From: Diatrype stigma
Lineage: Eukaryota > Ascomycota > Sordariomycetes > Xylariales > Diatrypaceae
Direction: 5' to 3'
DNA length: 64,000 nucleotides
Assembly: GCA_022225965.2 (NCBI GenBank)
Contig: JAKJXP020000066.1
Location: 124,001 to 188,000 of the forward strand
This document shows positions 1 to 11,378 of this stretch, in pieces. The notes under the pieces were generated by a model. The model did no database searches, was not told where the DNA came from, and saw only the letters and a list, made by a program, of their open reading frames with translations. The position numbers and the translations under genes were made by a program. The stretch's first letter is position 1; each line of letters begins with the position of its first letter.

Positions 1-1000
1 AGGAGATCGACTATCCTCCATTTGGTCCTCTGTCACGACGCAGCATGCATGTCATGATCGTCAGCGGCCTTTGCCACACGCTGTAATCGCGATTGTATCG
101 CCCATTATCCCGATTCTGAACAATACCATAGCGACGGCGTCTTTCCTTGTAGCAGGACTGGTTCTAGATATGTTGTTGTTGTATCACAACATATTCTCAA
201 GACAGTGTGTCCGATACACGGTCTCTAGACAATGTGAACCCCATCTGACAAATTCCGATTTTCAAATTGTCTTTTCAAACTATTGGAGATGCTAGATATT
301 GCACCGTCGATATGTTATATGCGGCAACCTTCACAAGCATGTCTTGTTTCGAGTCTGGTAATAATTCTTGGTTTACAGGCGAAAAACTGAATATTTGCGT
401 TGTGCTATATTAGTATTAGTCAGAGATGTAAAGGTCAGCTCCGTAGCTCAACTAGCTATTTCGATCTATGCTGTGATAGGCTCTATAATATGGCATACTA
501 AATAGTCATGGAAATGTGCTTCCGGTCATCAAAACCTCCAATAATGATGGATGGAAATAGATGATTGTCTTCTGGCAGACTGAACACCTAATGGCACCTT
601 CTTGAGTATATACCCCCTTTTCGGTCAAAGGGCGAGACGATAGGAGAGATTGCAAAGGTCTTTGCGTTCTCACGTGTGTTGTGCTGGGATTCGAGTTAAC
701 ACTTCATTTTACCATCTGATGTCTAATACCACACCTTTCGTACGTTTTCTCCCTGCGTAGTCCTTATTGATCGTGTTATCAATCCCGGAATCCTGAGACA
801 TTTGAGGCGACAGGTTGGCACCTTCCTACCAACCCGCACTTATAAAAGACGTCCTGGTTAATAATTGCTAGAAATATGAACTTGGTTCAGTTATCAACAC
901 AATTTACCATATCCACTCTATCAATGAATATAGGCTAAACCGATGAAGTTAAAGCTTCCTATTGCGCTTGCAGGTAGCTTGAAAACTATAAGTATGATAT
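1..1000. other. intergenic, no gene seen
   Basis: Ordinary-composition sequence with only short, unsupported reading frames. I see no splice-linked coding potential and no recognisable RNA gene. It ends at the left LTR of the small element that follows. Confidence 0.5.
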
Positions 1001-1115
1001 TGCACTAGCACCCTAACGCAAAGTATTTAGCCTAGAGCAGCAAAAGCTGATTTCCTTTAGCTTTAATAACCTTCATTAATACAGCTTCCTTTTTCCGCAT
1101 TGCAATGCCCGTCCA
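1001..1115 (+). repeat. left LTR of small copia-type element
   Basis: 115 bp beginning TGCAC and ending GTCCA, repeated at 2694-2808 with mostly transition differences. It is followed immediately by the tRNA-Met-like primer-binding site. Confidence 0.7.
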
Positions 1116-2693
1116 TTAGGTTATGAGCCTTCTGAGCTTCCAAAGGCTTCGCCCGTAACCTCCTTTTTTCATCTTTTGATGCCATCGTCGGATTTTTCCG
1201 TTTCGAAACCCGAACGGCCGGGTAGGCGCTGCTGTTAAATAACTACTGTCCGGGCTGCTATAATTTAATAATTCATTAAATTCATTAAATTCATTATATC
1301 AACAGCCGTTACTTTTTTTTATAAAGCAACGGAAGTGCCATATAAGCCCCCTTTAGCAATTATTACCAGACTTCCTTTATTTTTCGAATTCGGGTTCGAA
1401 ATTCGTCGTATAAAACCGGTTAGGTTTAAACCGTTTAAACAAGCCTTCGAAAAAAGCTTCCTTATTAAAGCATTCGGATTTCGAATTGCCTTCCAGCCGT
1501 ATTCGAACTGCCCTTTTTAGCCGGATTCGAGCTGTTTTCCTTCTTTTCTGTAATATTCGAATTATAGGAAAATTTTTACCGTTAACGCTTTAATATATAT
1601 ATAAGTCGCAATTATTTAAATTCCTTTTATTTATTTACCTTTTAATTCCTTTATAATTGCAATTTCTTTATTTTTATAATTGCAATTCCTTTAATTTCTT
1701 TATTTTATTTTGTAATTCCTTTGTAATTATAATTGCACTTTTATTTTTTTACCTTTTTTTATTAAGCCACCTTCGTTATAACAGCTTATTTAATATATAC
1801 TTTTCCTTCCGTCCTGCAGCTACGGAACAAAAGCAACTTAATTAAATAAAAGCTGAACGTACTTTAATAAGCCAAATATAACGACCTTACTGCTTTTTTC
1901 GAATCCAACGTATTAAAACCTATAAGTAACGATGCCGAAAAAAAGCTTCTTTAGCGCCGCTAACGAATCCACGTAATGGCGTTAATAACCTTTATAATTT
2001 CACAGATTAAAGCCCAACTTATTGCCGTTAATTAAAGGCATAACGGTTCCGTTAAAGACCTAAAGGTTTTTTGGAACCTGGTTTATACCATAATTCCGAA
2101 AGCATCCGAATAATTCGTATTATAGCTATTTAACGAATTAATTCGAACGAAGCTCGATTACGGTATTATATTTTAAAATTTTAACGCCCGTTTTTATACC
2201 GTCGCAAATCGGTTGGCACAGCTTAATATAGCCCTACCGCCGAAAGCAAAAATGTTCCTTATATGAAACGCAATAAAAAACCGTTACTTTTAGTTATCCG
2301 ATTATTTCCAAAATATTTACGATAAGGATAAATTAACCTGGGAAATAATTAAAGTCCGTATCGTTATTCGGGCTCGATTAAAAAAATTAAATCCTTTGGA
2401 TTCCTTCGTCGTTGCCGCCGTTTTTCGTATCGAATGCGAAGTTTGTTATAAAAATTACCCTATTAACTGGTCCTTTTATACGGGCTATAATTTATACCAC
2501 CCCGAAAAAAAAATAAATACTTTATTTTATATCCGGAATTCCGACTTAAAAGGGCTTTATTCCTTATTATTAAAAATACCCCTATTTCTTATTCCTTAAA
2601 GGGCATATTAAATATGAAAACTAGCCTTTAAAAAAGGGTAATTCTATATATAGCTTCATTTTACATTTCCTGCTTTAGCTTACGGAAATATAT

Positions 2694-2808
2694 TGCATTA
2701 ACACCTTAACGCAAAATATTTAGCCTAAAGCAGCAAAAGCTGATTTCCTTTAGCTTCAATAACCTTTATCAATACAGCTTTCTTTTTCCGCATTGCAGTG
2801 CCCGTCCA
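2694..2808 (+). repeat. right LTR of small copia-type element
   Basis: 115 bp beginning TGCAT and ending GTCCA. It is the direct-repeat partner of 1001-1115. Confidence 0.7.
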
Positions 2809-3603
2809 TCATATGATTATCTCTCAGCTGGAAAATAAGCACTTATAGTCAACCATCTATCGTAAATGCCAAGGTTCAGCACAATTTAGACCGCCCGATG
2901 TGTAGCGCTTAGCACGACGTCATCTCATAGCCCATGCTGCGCCTTTGGTTACGCATACAGGTTTCAACAAGGCAGTCTGGCAGCATTTTCAAATCATACC
3001 TGAGGTTAAGACTCCACTGAGAGTATACAGCCCCTTATTACCAATACCATTTACTTACGTGATATGTGGCTGTGGGACGCTACACGGAGAAGCTTATACC
3101 TTAGAACCACGTAAACTGAATGTCATACTCATAAAAACAGGAACTTATGAAGTTTTGATCGGTAATCTACTCATCGTGTTACTCCGCTCGAAGATTTGTC
3201 TCGGCCGATGTTTGTAGACTAATGAAGGGGTCTCTTCGGTCTTCGGACAGATATTGGTAAGCTGGTTTCTACTAAGTAGCCGATAGTTGTACACGGAAGA
3301 GTCCGGCGGACCTCACCAACGCGCCCCGGAATGCCGTGGCTCTTGTCGCATTACTAATAACGCCGCCCTTGGCTCACCTCGGTCCCGGAGCGAAGATGCA
3401 GATGGCAACGAGAATATTATGCCTAGGCAAACTGGACCTGTAGGTATAAAGGGGACGATGTTGTCCTTGAATAATGATTCGGCAATAGCAGGCTCCTTTC
3501 ATATCCTACCTGCACGAGCAATCAGCATACAATACAAAACAAATTGAATAGCCGGACTTCTACTACTACTATCACTGCATCTCCGTAGTCCATCATCACG
3601 ACA
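2809..3603. other. intergenic, promoter side of NmrA-like gene
   Basis: No gene is supported here. Composition returns to normal right after the LTR, so this probably includes the promoter of the gene at 3604. Confidence 0.4.
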
Positions 3604-4575
3604 ATGTCTCCCCTTCCTTCCCCCAAGCAAACTCGCAACATCACCCTCGTGGGCGGCAGCGGCACGATCGGAGCGCCGATCCTCACCGCGCTCGTCGCGA
3701 CAGGGCACAACGTGACGGTGCTCTCGCGGCCAGACTCCTCCGCCACGTTTCCCCCCACCGTGACGGTGCACCGGGTCGCGTACGACGACGAGGCCTCCCT
3801 CGCCGCCGTGCTCCGGGGCCAGGACGCCCTCATCCTCGCGCTCAACGCAGCCGCGTACGGCGCGCAGACGCCACTGATCCGCGCCGCGGCCGCGGCGGGC
3901 GTCGCCTGGGTGGTGCCGTGCGAGTTCGGGTCGGACGCGGCGCACGCGGGGCTCCGCGCGCGGCTGGACGCGGACACGGGCGGCGGACTGATGCGCGCCA
4001 AGGCGCCGTTCCGGGCGCAGGTCGAGGCGCTCGGCGGCGCCAGCGCCTGGCTCGGCGTCGTCTGCAACCCCTGGTTCGACTTCAGCGTGCGGCTCGGCGC
4101 GCTGACGCTCGGGATCGACCTGCGGGCGCGGACGGCGCGGTTGTTTGCAGGCGCGGGCCGGGATGGCGAGGTCAAGGCGAACTTCACGACGCTGCGGCGC
4201 GTCGGCGAGAGCCTCGCCGCGCTGCTGGCCCTGCCGGATGCGGAGCTCGCCGCCTACCGTAATGCTTGGGTGTATTTTAGCTCGTTCCGCGTCAGCCAGC
4301 GCGATGTGCTGGCTGCTGCGCTGCGCGCCACGGGCACGGAGGAGGCGGATTGGGAGGTGACGCGCGAGGAACCCGAGGAGGCCATCAGGGCGGCGCGGGA
4401 GGAGGTCGCGAAGGGGAACGCTCTCGCTGGCATTCGCGTCTTGTTTGCGCTGCTGTTCAGCGAGGGGTATGGAGGCGACTATGAGGCGAAGGTTGTCGAT
4501 TATGAGAGGCTCGGTCTGGGCCCGGAGGATCTGGACGAGGTGATGAAGAGCTTGGTGAAGGAGCTCGGTGCTTAG
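3604..4575 (+). CDS. NmrA-like / isoflavone-reductase-like NAD(P)-binding protein
   Basis: Single-exon gene of 323 residues. The N-terminus carries a Rossmann dinucleotide-binding loop GGSGTIG (residues 17-23) right after a hydrophobic beta strand (NITLV). A beta strand follows that ends in a Ser-Arg pair (VTVLSR), the usual NADPH-preferring pattern of atypical short-chain dehydrogenases of the NmrA/PCBER class. A segment WVVPCEFGSD near residues 102-111 matches the position where these proteins have (V)xPSEFG. The length of 300-330 residues is normal for the family. The start is the first ATG after a short leader, and the third positions are strongly GC-rich. Family members are either redox sensors or reductases of aromatic or secondary metabolites, and which applies cannot be told from sequence. 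No signal peptide is seen, so it is probably cytosolic. No co-directional neighbour suggests a pathway. Confidence 0.88.
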   Translation: MSPLPSPKQTRNITLVGGSGTIGAPILTALVATGHNVTVLSRPDSSATFPPTVTVHRVAYDDEASLAAVLRGQDALILALNAAAYGAQTPLIRAAAAAGVAWVVPCEFGSDAAHAGLRARLDADTGGGLMRAKAPFRAQVEALGGASAWLGVVCNPWFDFSVRLGALTLGIDLRARTARLFAGAGRDGEVKANFTTLRRVGESLAALLALPDAELAAYRNAWVYFSSFRVSQRDVLAAALRATGTEEADWEVTREEPEEAIRAAREEVAKGNALAGIRVLFALLFSEGYGGDYEAKVVDYERLGLGPEDLDEVMKSLVKELGA

Positions 4576-6302
4576 GGCTTGAGCTCGAGGCTACTATTGG
4601 GTATAATCTGTCTGAGCAGAGGGTTGTGCTTCGCGCCCTATGATGTGAACTGTGACATAAGTGCTAAGCAATAGAATTACGTCCATGGGAATAGATCACA
4701 AGTCCGTAATGCTGAAATCTATCACGCATAGGGCCATAAAGAAGGGGTTGTAACTATTCGTTACGTGTAATGGCCAGCCCTTCTTCTGTCTGGAAGTATG
4801 CCGATATATCGGACCTGATCAGTTACACCCTCGAGCACACACAGACTCCTGGGTGTGAGTTTAGACGAGGTTCAGATCATGAAGCTTGAACGATGAGCAT
4901 CATCAACTACGCCATGGGCTTGCAGACCGAGGCCATAGAGCATTGGAAGGATCATATGGATCGTAAGGTAACTAGGAGCCGAGTCTGTCGTGGCCCCCAT
5001 ACAACCCAATCTTTCGGTATCCAGCTGCGTACCTGTAAGATATACACTGACATAGTTACACCACAAGAAGAACACGCGCCTGCGCCCGACAAATGAATAT
5101 AAATATCCAACGAACTGGAGGCTAGCATGGCGGTCGGTTGGCTACAACTATCGGCTATATATTCTTTTAGCTCGGTAAGTGTGTCTATCTATCTACGCAG
5201 CTGCAGGCTGCATAACCGGTCTTGGGATCGTTCAGCAGAAGCATATTTCCGGCTTTAGGAGGCAATGCCACTGGTTTCATGGCTTATAGCCTGCTGCGTC
5301 CCGAGCGCCCTTGGTTTCAGTCATTCCGAGATCGACTCAAGCAGGGCCCAAAATGAACGCTCCTATGTACCTAATTATCAAGACCCAGTTTGTTGTGACC
5401 TGTCAGCCCTGTGTAAGCACTATCAGAGGTCGAAGATGAGGGTGCATGAGCCTATCAAGCAATCGAAATAAAACAAAAGGGGGCTCGCCGGCCCCCACGG
5501 GCGATCGGCGGATCCGGGCGGCCGCTAGTCGGATGGGGGTCATGCAATACAGCCAGCCGGCCCCCTGGAAATTCGTATTTACGAGTTTATAATCAGGGAA
5601 CCAAGACTTTTACCGTCATTATCATGTGATGCCACGTATGTGTTGCTTTGGCGTATATATTGCATTCGACTCTGTTACGAACGTGCGCTGAGTCCTTGTA
5701 ATAATACTGGAAGGAATTAAATAAGTAGGTACATGGCAACGTCAAAAGCAAACCTCCGCTGGCGTACCATTTCTGCTAAGTGATACAGTTCTAACGTCGC
5801 TTAAAAAAACCCCAAATGGTATCGTTACACTCAATGAAACTGCTGCTCGCCGAGACCCCCTCCACGTGATTTTCCCCCCTGCGCCCTTGTCTTTCCCTGC
5901 GCACCATACCATGATACCTATGCGCATAGCCATAGTGAGCCTCTAGATACTAGAAATACATCTATCCCAAGAATGGTGTGGAAGCCTGTGAACATGTCGT
6001 AGCCCCCGGAAATAGCTTATGATGGTAGGTAAATAAGGCATACGCGGTCTCAGTCGGCCGACAACCAGCCCTATCCGTAGCGTCCATGTGCTCAGTGATC
6101 TTCGTATTTTCGGCTACAGCGGGTCGGTCGATGTTGTTCGCCTGCCCGTGGCGTGACAGGAGCCCATCGAGAGAATAACGATGAAGGCTACGGCGAACAG
6201 ATGCCTCGCGTATACGGTAAGTCCACCGGGGAGGCGGGCTCGCTCCGCATCTTCATGTAGTTTCGTATAGTTTATAATGCTTCTCTCTTTCTCTTCTTTT
6301 CT
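4576..6302. other. intergenic between convergent genes
   Basis: About 1.7 kb with no supported gene. At 5478-5496 a G-run and a C-run flank an 8-base spacer and could form a hairpin. This could be a 3' processing or stalling element but is unproven. Confidence 0.4.
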
Positions 6303-8180
6303 CTATTGCTGCTGCTGGTGTTGCGGAGGGTGAATGCCAATCAAATGCGCGTCGTAAGGCTGCGGCTGCGAGCCCGGCAGTTCCATGGGCGTGTTGCCCA
6401 CCGCCGGGAGTTCCTGCGCATAGTACTGCTGCTGCACCGGCACGCCGTACGGCGACGTTTGCTCGGGGACGCCGTACGACGTCGGCTGCCCGGAGCTGTA
6501 CGCCAGCCCCGGCGACCCGGCCATCTCGTTTTGCTTGACGGGCTGGTACCAGCCGCTCTGGTTCGGGGCGGCGGCGGCCATGTTCACGGCGGACCCGTCC
6601 GACGGCGCGGCGGAGTCCAGGGAGCCGGCCGCGCCGTTCTTCGCGCCGTTACGCCGCCGCCGGAGGAAGAAGAAGGCGGCGAGCGCGCCGATGACGGCCA
6701 CGGCCCCAACTCCGACGCCCACGCCGACGCCGATCGCAGCGCCGCTCCCGAGCCCGCCGCTCGTGTTGCCGCCGTTCGACGTGCTCGACGCGCTCGGCAC
6801 GCTCGTGGCGCTGACCTCGTCGGGCGTGAGGGCGGACCACGACCCGGACCACGACTCCTTCCAGTCGTTGGCGCTGGCCTTGATCTCGGTGGCGTCGTCG
6901 GCCAGCTCGGCGACGTTGGGGTTCGGGATGTTGGGGCCGGGCGCCTGGGCGAGCCACCAGGTGTTCGCGCCCCAGTTGGCGCCGAGGAAGGCGTCCTGCA
7001 AGAAGGCGCGCCCGAGGGTGTACTTGTCGGAGCCGGTGAAGCAGGGGAAGTACTGGGTCGGCGTGTCGACGAGCGGGGAGTCGAGCGTCAGGTTGAGATG
7101 CGGGAAGGGCACCGAGATGGTCACGTTGTCCGTGTTGGAGCCCGAGAGGAACGTGAACTGCAGCGCCGATGCCGAGCCCACGATCTGCTTGTACTTGTTG
7201 TCGTCGGTGTTCCAGGTGTACAGGCCGAGGTTCTTCTCGTACGTCACCGGCAGGTACGATGCGATGGCGTCGCAGGTCGACTTCGGCAGGGTGAGGTAAG
7301 GGGAGCAGCCGTCGACGGCGACTTCGATGCCCCCGGAGCTGATGGAGGAATTATCTTTGGCGAGCAGCCCGCCCATCGTTTCGAACTCCCAAGGCGAAGA
7401 GCCGTCCACAACGGCGATGGTGATATCCTTCAGATCGATGGCACTGTGGATGCTGCCGGTTCCAGTCAGGATATCGCCAACGACACGATTCTGATCGTAT
7501 CCGCCGAAGTAGAGCGAGCCGTCCATGGCTGGCACCACGGAGCCGATGTGCATGCCGAACGAGTTCGAGGCGATCGACCCGTGCTCCCACATGTAGCCCG
7601 GAATCAGACTGGCGTTCACAGCGGGCGCGTTGATCTCCGTGAAGGTCTGGTTCACGTTCTCGGGAGCCCCGAGACTAAGGCAACTGACGCTAAGCGGCAT
7701 GAGGTTGTCGTTCGGGTAGACCTCAAAGTTCTCACCGATCAGAGCCATCGACACGTTGGAGACGGTCGAGTCGCCGATGGTCATGTCGTCCACCCACATC
7801 GTCAAGTCGTCACCCGCGATGTCCATGCCGCTGATGAAGTCCTTGCCTGGCTGCCACGCGATGAGGGCGGAGGACCCGCTACCGCCGAGCTCCGACTGTT
7901 CCTTGTTGTAGAGGCCGGCCTTGGTTGCCTCGCACGCGATGGTCTTGTTGTAGTTGCAGTAGCTGCTGGTGAGGATGACCGACGTCCACTCAGCGCCCGG
8001 GAACATTGCTATATTCTGGGAGCCCCCGACACTGATCTCGACGGCTTTCCATGGGCCGTCCGGACCGAACGTCGCGTCCGACCATGTTGCCCCGATCGGA
8101 TCGGCCCTGACGCTGACGGCAGTGAGCACCGCCAGGTAGGAAAGCAGGGAAGCCGGCAAGAAGCGGGATGAGGAGGCCAT
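6303..8180 (-). CDS. secreted, membrane-anchored aspartic-protease-like protein (degenerate catalytic site)
   Basis: Single-exon gene of 625 residues. Residues 1-26 form a signal peptide (hydrophobic core, likely cleavage after VRA). Residues about 40-415 follow the pepsin (peptidase A1) fold: a GG-Y-D turn (FGGYDQNRVVGD, about 225-236) and the C-terminal strand YTLGRAFLQDAFL (387-399). At the first catalytic position, where the family has DTG, this protein reads FPGAE (about 60-64), so the Asp is missing. At the second position D290 is kept, but the motif is DGCS instead of DTGT/S. Several N-glycosylation sequons are present. A Ser/Thr/Gly stalk leads to one transmembrane helix (481-506) followed by RRRR and a Gln/Pro/Tyr-rich cytoplasmic tail ending in a polyglutamine run. 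The layout is that of a surface pseudoprotease, sensor or wall protein rather than an active peptidase. The fold call is firm and the function is unknown. Confidence 0.88.
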   Translation of the reverse strand: MASSSRFLPASLLSYLAVLTAVSVRADPIGATWSDATFGPDGPWKAVEISVGGSQNIAMFPGAEWTSVILTSSYCNYNKTIACEATKAGLYNKEQSELGGSGSSALIAWQPGKDFISGMDIAGDDLTMWVDDMTIGDSTVSNVSMALIGENFEVYPNDNLMPLSVSCLSLGAPENVNQTFTEINAPAVNASLIPGYMWEHGSIASNSFGMHIGSVVPAMDGSLYFGGYDQNRVVGDILTGTGSIHSAIDLKDITIAVVDGSSPWEFETMGGLLAKDNSSISSGGIEVAVDGCSPYLTLPKSTCDAIASYLPVTYEKNLGLYTWNTDDNKYKQIVGSASALQFTFLSGSNTDNVTISVPFPHLNLTLDSPLVDTPTQYFPCFTGSDKYTLGRAFLQDAFLGANWGANTWWLAQAPGPNIPNPNVAELADDATEIKASANDWKESWSGSWSALTPDEVSATSVPSASSTSNGGNTSGGLGSGAAIGVGVGVGVGAVAVIGALAAFFFLRRRRNGAKNGAAGSLDSAAPSDGSAVNMAAAAPNQSGWYQPVKQNEMAGSPGLAYSSGQPTSYGVPEQTSPYGVPVQQQYYAQELPAVGNTPMELPGSQPQPYDAHLIGIHPPQHQQQQ

Positions 8181-11100
8181 CGTGAAGGAGATGGGATGTG
8201 CAGCTGTTCCTTCCGAGAGAAGGAACTCACCGCGTAGTTTACGAAACGGTCAGTATAGATACTCCGCAGCCCAACGCGTGGCGATGGTGATGGTGATGAT
8301 GTGTAGTAGCTAGATCTACGGTTTACGTGAGAGACATGGAGAACAGAACGGGGTGAAGCAAGAGAAGAGAGCAGATCCGTCCCTCTAGGTAGGTGACCTA
8401 CTGCTACAACAACAAATCAATGATCCATCAGCCCTAAGCAAGCTAGGGCCTACCTCTAGCCCGGGCCTGGGACCACCCATGAGGGCCCGGGAGGGGTCGT
8501 GAGGGTTTGCAATTGCCCAATCGGGCGTCTGCTTAGCGTTTAGCTGAGCAGACCGGCCGCGATGTGGAATATGATACCCAGTCCAAGGTCTGCTACCTCC
8601 TGCTGGCTAGTATCATTCAGGCAGGATCCTCGCTCTCCGCCCCGATGGGATTTCTGTAGTACCTACTACAGAGTAGGCCTGAGCAGGGCAGCTGCAGGGC
8701 TGGACCACCAGTGAGGGTTGAGCGCTTGGCTGGTGCATGAATTCTAGTGGGCATGGCGTGAGGGCCACAATGAGAGAGGACCGCACGTAGAAGTCGTTGA
8801 GCGTTCAGGTCGTACATAGCAAGGTGTTGCACACCCGCGTCGCCCCCAACTCCCACCCACCATCGCACCGCATCGCACTGTATCTCATACTTCGTAGGAT
8901 CCTCTGTATCAAGTTCGTTGATACGAGCGCCATGCTTATTTCCCCTCGCCATCGCATACTTGCTTCCAGCCAATCCCTATGCCTAAGTATGCAACCCCTA
9001 TATTGCGGCATAGGATTTTGAAGTTCGGGGGCGAGCGATAATCGACCCAGGGTCGCACATGGCTGCCTGGTGATGAGGCTGTGGACCATGAAACGGGTAA
9101 TGTTACCGTAATGTCACCGCGCAGCTCTTGGCTGCTGGCCGCTGGTTGCTCGGCTGCTGGGTAGCCTGGCACAAGTGGACACTGGCTGACGCTGATCGTT
9201 GGTTGGCATCCATTCCCAACCCCCTTAGGACTAGTGAGTGACCAATACTTGATAGTTCGATACTTGATAGTTAGTCAAAGTTTGCATCCTGGTTGAGCTA
9301 GTCATCCCCCAGTATTCCAGTTCCAGTAGGTAGGTAGTGATAGATACATATGTAGATACTGCGACAAACATATTGTCGGAGGTCTCGTGCTTGTGACATT
9401 TGATGTTCTTGGTGTGAAATAAAGAGCTGCTGAGGAGATCTCTGGCTGGACAAACCCCAAGCTAGAATGCTTCATAAGCTGCTTACTTTTGATCTATCTC
9501 CAAGACGAAAACTCACACCCGTCCAACCGTCGAGGTTCAGCCTAGGAAGTGTAGGTAGCCGCCTTAGCCTTAGCGGGGCCAGCTGAGACTCGCCCCCTCT
9601 CTTTGCGGTGTGTTGATTTGGTAATATCGGAGTGACTATTATGTACCTACCATTATAGCCTCATATAGCGCTCTTAGTTCTTATAGGCAGTCTTGCTATC
9701 GTCTTAGCGTCATTGTACTCCCTGGCTTCATGGCGGCATCACGGAGCTAGTGAGCTAGCATGGAGCCTACCTAGGTAAGCGAGGATGTCGGATGTTTAAA
9801 ATAGCTACAGGCCCTGTCCATTTCTAATGTTGACCGGCAATACTAAGGGTTACCTAATATAGGCCTGCCCTGCCCTGCCCTGCCCTGCCAGCCTGGCACA
9901 TCGGAATCACGTTCAGACGTCTGGTTAATACCGACCGGCCTCGGAAATTAGAGCTGTGATCAGCGGCATATGATATGCTACACTTTTGATTCGAAAAAAG
10001 GCTGCGGAAACCAAGATATATATAGATCCGGACGGCGGGATTCGGGAACCTCCAAATGCTCAAATCTGTCTCTTCGGAGCACGTTTCCGTGTTATACTTA
10101 TTATGAGCGAGGGGTTTGAACATGAACTATCATCCAAACACCGACGTGATTCAAACTCAGTTCAATAAGTACCCATCCTTGATTCATGTCGCGGTAACTG
10201 TACAGTCAGATGCACGGCATCACATATGCCCTGATCATGCTCCAGGTGAGGTGATGTTTGCGGTCGTGTCCTGAACTTTGGCGTTGGTAACACATGCAGT
10301 TTCACCAATTTTAAGGTATGAAGGTAAAGTCGTCATGATGAAGACATGAAGACGTGGTTTGTAGTACGTACCAAGGAACGACTAAGGAACTTACCACTGG
10401 AATCCCGGGGTGCTTGCGGTCAATTATAAGAACAAACTGCCAGGTACGTACGCATGTGGCCCTTTTAGCGGCAAGCCAGGCTGCGCTAGAGATTACAGTT
10501 GGCACCAATTACCAGATGCGTCCACGAGGCATGCGAGGGTCATTACCTTAATTACCTTAATACTCAAGAAGCTTGACCGGTAAAAGAACGGATGGGCTGA
10601 AATACCTACCTGGGTAATAGCTTTGCATCGCTCTCTCAATGGATGCATGCGGGCAACGGAATAAGTGCGGGTGATAAAATTACTATTGCCATGCCATGAT
10701 GCTAAAGAAACGCGCCTTTCCTATACACATTTGTTTCTGTTAGGTATGTCATGACATATGAAGCACTAAGTTTTAGTTAAAGCTTGCTGGTCTGTCTCAG
10801 GTCGTCCGTTCTTTGAGAGTCTCTTTAGGGCGTAATTGATGAGATGACAGGCACTACTACGTAGTAGGTAACTGCTGTCGGTGCCAACACTTTCATACAT
10901 ACAACGTAGTAGTACTTACAGGTGGTAGTACCACAGGTGAGCGAAATGTTGTATACACAAACAAACAAGCAACAGAGGTGTCATTGTCATTCATGGTTTG
11001 CCATTCGACCTATTCAATCACTGCATCGTATTCCGTACATCATAAATATATACTATTTTATATACTATTTTATATGCTATTTCAAGCTGTCGATTCTTGA

Positions 11101-11187
11101 GCTTTCCAAGTTCAACCTTCTGACGGTACACACGTGCGCCAAGTCCAGAAATTCCCGGTCACTAACGACCATACCTACCTACACCTA
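8181..11187. other. gene-poor intergenic region
   Basis: About 3 kb with only short spurious frames. A pentameric microsatellite (about five TGCCC units) lies at about 9864-9890. No gene, tRNA or structured RNA could be supported. Confidence 0.45.
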
Positions 11188-11191
11188 ATAC
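11188..11191. repeat. target-site duplication ATAC (left)
   Basis: Matches 16729-16732 on the other side of the gypsy element. If the LTR end is read one base shorter, the duplication becomes 5 bp (AATAC). Confidence 0.7.
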
Positions 11192-11378
11192 TGTGCTTTT
11201 GCGCCCGGTCCTTCGAACCCCTAGGGAATTACTGCTATTGGCAATTTATTTAGGATTATATTAAAGGTCCGGACTGGTTATTAAATTTAAGCTAATTACA
11301 GTTATACGCTTTAAGTTGTTAGAATTTTATATTCCGATTTTTTGATTCTTGGTATTATGGGGAATGTTCGGATTTATA
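11192..11378 (-). repeat. left LTR (3' LTR in coding sense) of Ty3/gypsy element
   Basis: 187 bp beginning TGTGC and ending TTATA. It pairs base-for-base in length with 16542-16728. This copy keeps more C/G at several variable sites. Confidence 0.88.

Larger units (their letters stand above)
1001..2808 (+). mobile_element. small RIP-damaged copia-type LTR element (gag relic only)
   Basis: Two direct repeats of equal length (1001-1115 and 2694-2808, 115 bp each) begin TG and end CA, as LTRs do. They differ mainly by C/T and G/A transitions. Directly after the left repeat, 1118-1129 reads AGGTTATGAGCC, which contains the complement of the initiator tRNA-Met anticodon loop (GGCTCATAACC). This is the half-tRNA primer site used by copia elements, so the element runs on the plus strand. 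The interior is very AT-rich and full of stops. Around 2396-2560 it still encodes a stretch with a broken CCHC zinc knuckle (CEVCYKN, with the later ligands lost). The interior is only about 1.6 kb, so protease, integrase and reverse transcriptase are absent. A clear target-site duplication was not found. It is either a non-autonomous gag-only element or an internal deletion derivative. Confidence 0.65.

Noticed and set aside
3522..4187. Minus-strand open frames across the NmrA-like gene
   Set aside because: They are shadows of strong third-position GC bias. Only the plus strand shows a nucleotide-binding motif and normal family length.
5478..5530. G/C-rich patch with GGATCC and GCGGCCGC, reminiscent of cloning linkers
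   Set aside because: The flanking sequence is continuous with fungal intergenic DNA and there is no vector-like sequence. It is probably chance in a GC-rich hairpin.
6306..8171. Very long plus-strand open frame opposite the aspartic-protease-like gene
   Set aside because: It is an Arg/Gly/Val-rich mirror of a GC-rich coding sequence. The minus-strand product has a signal peptide, fold motifs and a membrane helix.
11205..11222. CGGTCCTTCGAACCCC resembling a tRNA T-loop
   Set aside because: It lies inside the left LTR and no acceptor stem, D-arm or anticodon arm can be paired around it.
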